From positions 21,472-85,471 of the forward strand of contig CAJTVE010000003.1 of assembly GCA_910579655.1 (NCBI GenBank): a stretch of DNA of 64,000 nt, written 5' to 3'. The stretch is from an uncultured Allobaculum sp. GTDB lineage: Bacteria; Bacillota_I; Bacilli_A; Erysipelotrichales; Erysipelotrichaceae. Positions 62,223-64,000 of this stretch are shown here, piece after piece. The stretch's first letter is position 1. Each line of letters opens with the position of its first letter. Under the pieces are notes generated by a model. The model saw only the letters and a program-made list of their open reading frames with translations. It was not told the DNA's origin and did no database searches. The position numbers and the translations under genes are program-made.

Positions 62223-63023
62223 TCAGATCAAAGTTTGCAGAGTATTTTCCTGACTTTTGGTTTCCAGCTGCTTTCTGGTTGCGGACAACAGCTCTTCAAT
62301 CTGGTTTCGGGTGACTGGATCGGTAATCTGGTGAGTATCGAGCATGGTCTGTAATGGGGTATTCCAGTACTGCTGCTCTAAAACCATTCTGGATGAAGCC
62401 GGAAAGTTCAGATCACAGATGAAACCAAGAAAGGAGATCCAGAAGTCCAGATGGCTTTGTCTGTCTTTGCGAAGAACGCTGCGGTTCTGACAGATGGCTT
62501 CATAGACCAGCGGACTGATCCGATCTTGATCAATCGTTTCCAGTGTGGCTCCTGAGGTATCTTTTGGATCTTCGATCGCACTGACACGGAAAATATCAAT
62601 TTTATCTGCATCTCGTACAATCTGGTCCAGAGTCTGCTGAAATCCTTCATCTTCATCTGGAATCTGAAAGCGGGAGTGAACCCGGACTGCTTCAATGACC
62701 TGCTGGCGCTGGGTTCCAGACAGATCGTCCAGAAAGTTTTCCTGCTCCAGAATTTGCGCGCCTAATGCTGCATGATCAACACTCTTGGCATCATGAAAGG
62801 TGTGATAACGACGCACTTGTTCAAAGCGGCCAATATCATGAAAAAGAGCAGCCAGATGAACCAGACGCTTTTGTTCGGGGCTTAGATTGAGAGAGTTTGC
62901 GATCTCATCAGCAGCCTGGACGACTTTCCAGGTATGCACGATTTTCAGCCGGATCTGAGAATCATCCGGATTGTAGTTGCGAACATATTCTGTAAACAGC
63001 TTTTCTTCCTTTGTTTCAGACAT
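62223..63023 (-). CDS. HD domain phosphohydrolase
   Basis: A 266-residue protein with the HD metal site: KIVHTWKVVQAADEIANSLN (first His), ALFHDIGRFEQVRRY (His-Asp) and RDADKIDIF. Such proteins hydrolyse nucleotides or phosphate esters. ATG at 63023 or GTG at 63035 (same frame) are both possible; GAAAGAG lies upstream. A perfect 14-bp stem-loop precedes the start. It heads the leftward HD-HAD-thyA-folA cluster. Confidence 0.85.
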   Translation of the reverse strand: MSETKEEKLFTEYVRNYNPDDSQIRLKIVHTWKVVQAADEIANSLNLSPEQKRLVHLAALFHDIGRFEQVRRYHTFHDAKSVDHAALGAQILEQENFLDDLSGTQRQQVIEAVRVHSRFQIPDEDEGFQQTLDQIVRDADKIDIFRVSAIEDPKDTSGATLETIDQDRISPLVYEAICQNRSVLRKDRQSHLDFWISFLGFICDLNFPASSRMVLEQQYWNTPLQTMLDTHQITDPVTRNQIEELLSATRKQLETKSQENTLQTLI

Positions 63024-63045
63024 CTTTGTATTCACTCTTTCTGTT

Positions 63046-63077
63046 GTACCAGACCATTCAGGGGAATGGTCTGGTAC
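63046..63077 (-). promoter_or_regulatory. Perfect 14-bp stem-loop in the HD gene leader
   Basis: GTACCAGACCATTC, loop AGGG, GAATGGTCTGGTAC. It ends 23 bases upstream of the ATG and has no T-run, so it is a leader hairpin or an operator rather than a terminator. The rest of 63078-63476 shows no gene. Confidence 0.6.
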
Positions 63078-63476
63078 CCATCTCTTAATCGATCTGGTTA
63101 AGAAACGATTTAGAACCTAGTATAAGCGTTTTCGCTGCGGGACTCAGACAGATTTTAAGTCTTCCGACTGAATCCCTTACAAATTCAATTCGAAACCGCA
63201 TGTTGATTTTCTTCCTGTCTGTCCAGAAACAAACCAGACCAGAAACATTCTTGTTCAAAGCGCCAGGACTGATTCTCTACAGGGATAAACTGAGCCAGTT
63301 TCTTTAATTTCTTATTTAACTATACCGCCAAGTCGAGTCAGTATATGAAATAAGCGAATCAGCTGGCTCTGACTTTCGCGATTTTTCTTTCGAACCTGGC
63401 GAACTATTCTTCTCAATGAAACCTGAACAATCCCGTTTTAAGGGTTTGAGTGATACATTCTTTAGAACTTTATACT

Positions 63477-63502
63477 CCCCAAAAAATTGGGGGCTTTTTT
63501 TT
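63477..63502 (+). terminator. Terminator upstream of the transposase
   Basis: CCCCAA, loop AAAA, TTGGGG, then GC and eight T. It would block readthrough into the insertion sequence, a common feature of IS leaders. Confidence 0.75.
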
Positions 63503-63544
63503 GCGATGTTTAAAGCTGTTTTCGCGGAATTTTTTTTAAAAAAA

Positions 63545-63573
63545 TTGCAGGTAATTTAATATCGATCTATAAT
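63545..63573 (+). promoter_or_regulatory. Promoter of the transposase gene
   Basis: TTGCAG (63545-63550), a 17-base spacer and a perfect TATAAT (63568-63573), about 40 bases before the ATG. Confidence 0.75.
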
Positions 63574-63612
63574 AGTGGTGCTCAACGCACTCAATTATGG
63601 GAGAATGGGAAA

Positions 63613-64000
63613 ATGGCATATTACCTTCGAAAAACTAAACGCTCAAAAGGGACCTATCTGCAGATCTATGATTCTTATCGCGATTACGAAAAGAAGCAAT
63701 CTAGATCAAAATATATCAAAACATTAGGATATGTAGATTATCTTGAATCGCTTGGAATTAATAATCCAATTGAGTTTTATGAAGCAGCGATTAAAAAAAT
63801 GAACGTGAAACGTAAAGAAGAAAATGTCACTGAAAAAATGATAGGAGATGTCGTTCCAGAAAAGCGGATTGGTTTCTTTGTCCCTGCTTCAATTTACCGC
63901 CGCCTGGATGTCAAAACTGATTTGAACCGTCTCCAATATGGTCGCAAATATGAATACTCTTTATCCGATTGTCTTGAGGCTCTAATCTATGCAAGATTAT
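63613..64000 (+). CDS. IS1634-family transposase, N-terminal fragment
   Basis: 129 codons are visible and the gene runs off the right edge. The start MAYYLRKTKRSKGTYLQIYD and the following KSRSKYIKTLGYV-type region match the N-terminus of IS1634 transposases, which continue into a DDE domain beyond the window. GGGAGAATGGG lies upstream. The left inverted repeat of the element could not be located with confidence. The base composition (more AT) differs from neighbouring genes. Confidence 0.85.
   Translation, partial: MAYYLRKTKRSKGTYLQIYDSYRDYEKKQSRSKYIKTLGYVDYLESLGINNPIEFYEAAIKKMNVKRKEENVTEKMIGDVVPEKRIGFFVPASIYRRLDVKTDLNRLQYGRKYEYSLSDCLEALIYARL

Larger units (their letters stand above)
63478..64000 (+). 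mobile_element. Left part of an IS1634-family insertion sequence
   Basis: The region from about the terminator at 63477 to the right edge contains an IS-style leader, promoter and transposase start. The exact left end is uncertain and the rest lies outside the window. Confidence 0.6.

Overview
The window reads as a gene-dense stretch of a low-to-mid GC Firmicutes (Bacillota) chromosome. Gram-positive marks are strong AGGAGG-type ribosome binding sites, sigma-A promoters, U-tract terminators, a lysine riboswitch, a CIRCE heat-shock operator, a fused 1236-residue PurL, and the infC-rpmI-rplT order with an attenuator leader. An Erysipelotrichia-like gut bacterium is my best guess from gene content; this is an inference, not proof. 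Both edges cut accessory genes: a DUF3800 protein on the left and an IS1634-family transposase on the right.

Left part (1-23.5 kb): a tiny lipoprotein; a queuosine-salvage pair (tgt variant plus VUT transporter); htpG under a CIRCE operator; a MATE exporter; an AraC-type regulator divergent from a large GH106-like glycoside hydrolase; a DAHP synthase; a C_GCAxxG_C_C protein; a long acidic membrane protein; an M29 aminopeptidase; a FeoB-associated Cys-rich protein; canonical purF; a CorA transporter; and an FRG-domain protein.

Centre (23.7-38.7 kb): almost all of de novo IMP synthesis. One leftward operon reads purE-purL-(purF paralogue)-purM-purN-purH-purD-fhs and is divergent from purC-purB. 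The operon's own PurF-like protein has lost the catalytic cysteine and the oxyanion-hole asparagine of the glutaminase domain, while the intact purF lies about 9 kb away. The 860-bp region between purE and purC holds four copies of CCATAAC and a complete miniature transcription unit (promoter, Shine-Dalgarno, 17-codon ORF, terminator).

Right part (39-64 kb): a BlaI-like regulator with a long tail; infC-rpmI-rplT with an AUU start and attenuator; a second MATE exporter behind three perfect 22-bp repeats that carry its ribosome binding site; Nudix and MupG-like genes; tRNA-Lys(CUU); a histidine phosphatase coupled to a TetM-like GTPase fused to a Rae1/YacP nuclease domain; a lysine-riboswitch-controlled lysA-dapF-dapA-dapB-dapH operon; a degenerate Nudix protein; a lipoprotein; a phosphofructokinase; and a leftward HD-HAD-thyA-folA cluster.

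The most interesting items are the glutaminase-dead PurF paralogue, the GTPase-Rae1 fusion, the mini-gene in the pur control region, and the repeat-borne ribosome binding site of the second MATE gene.
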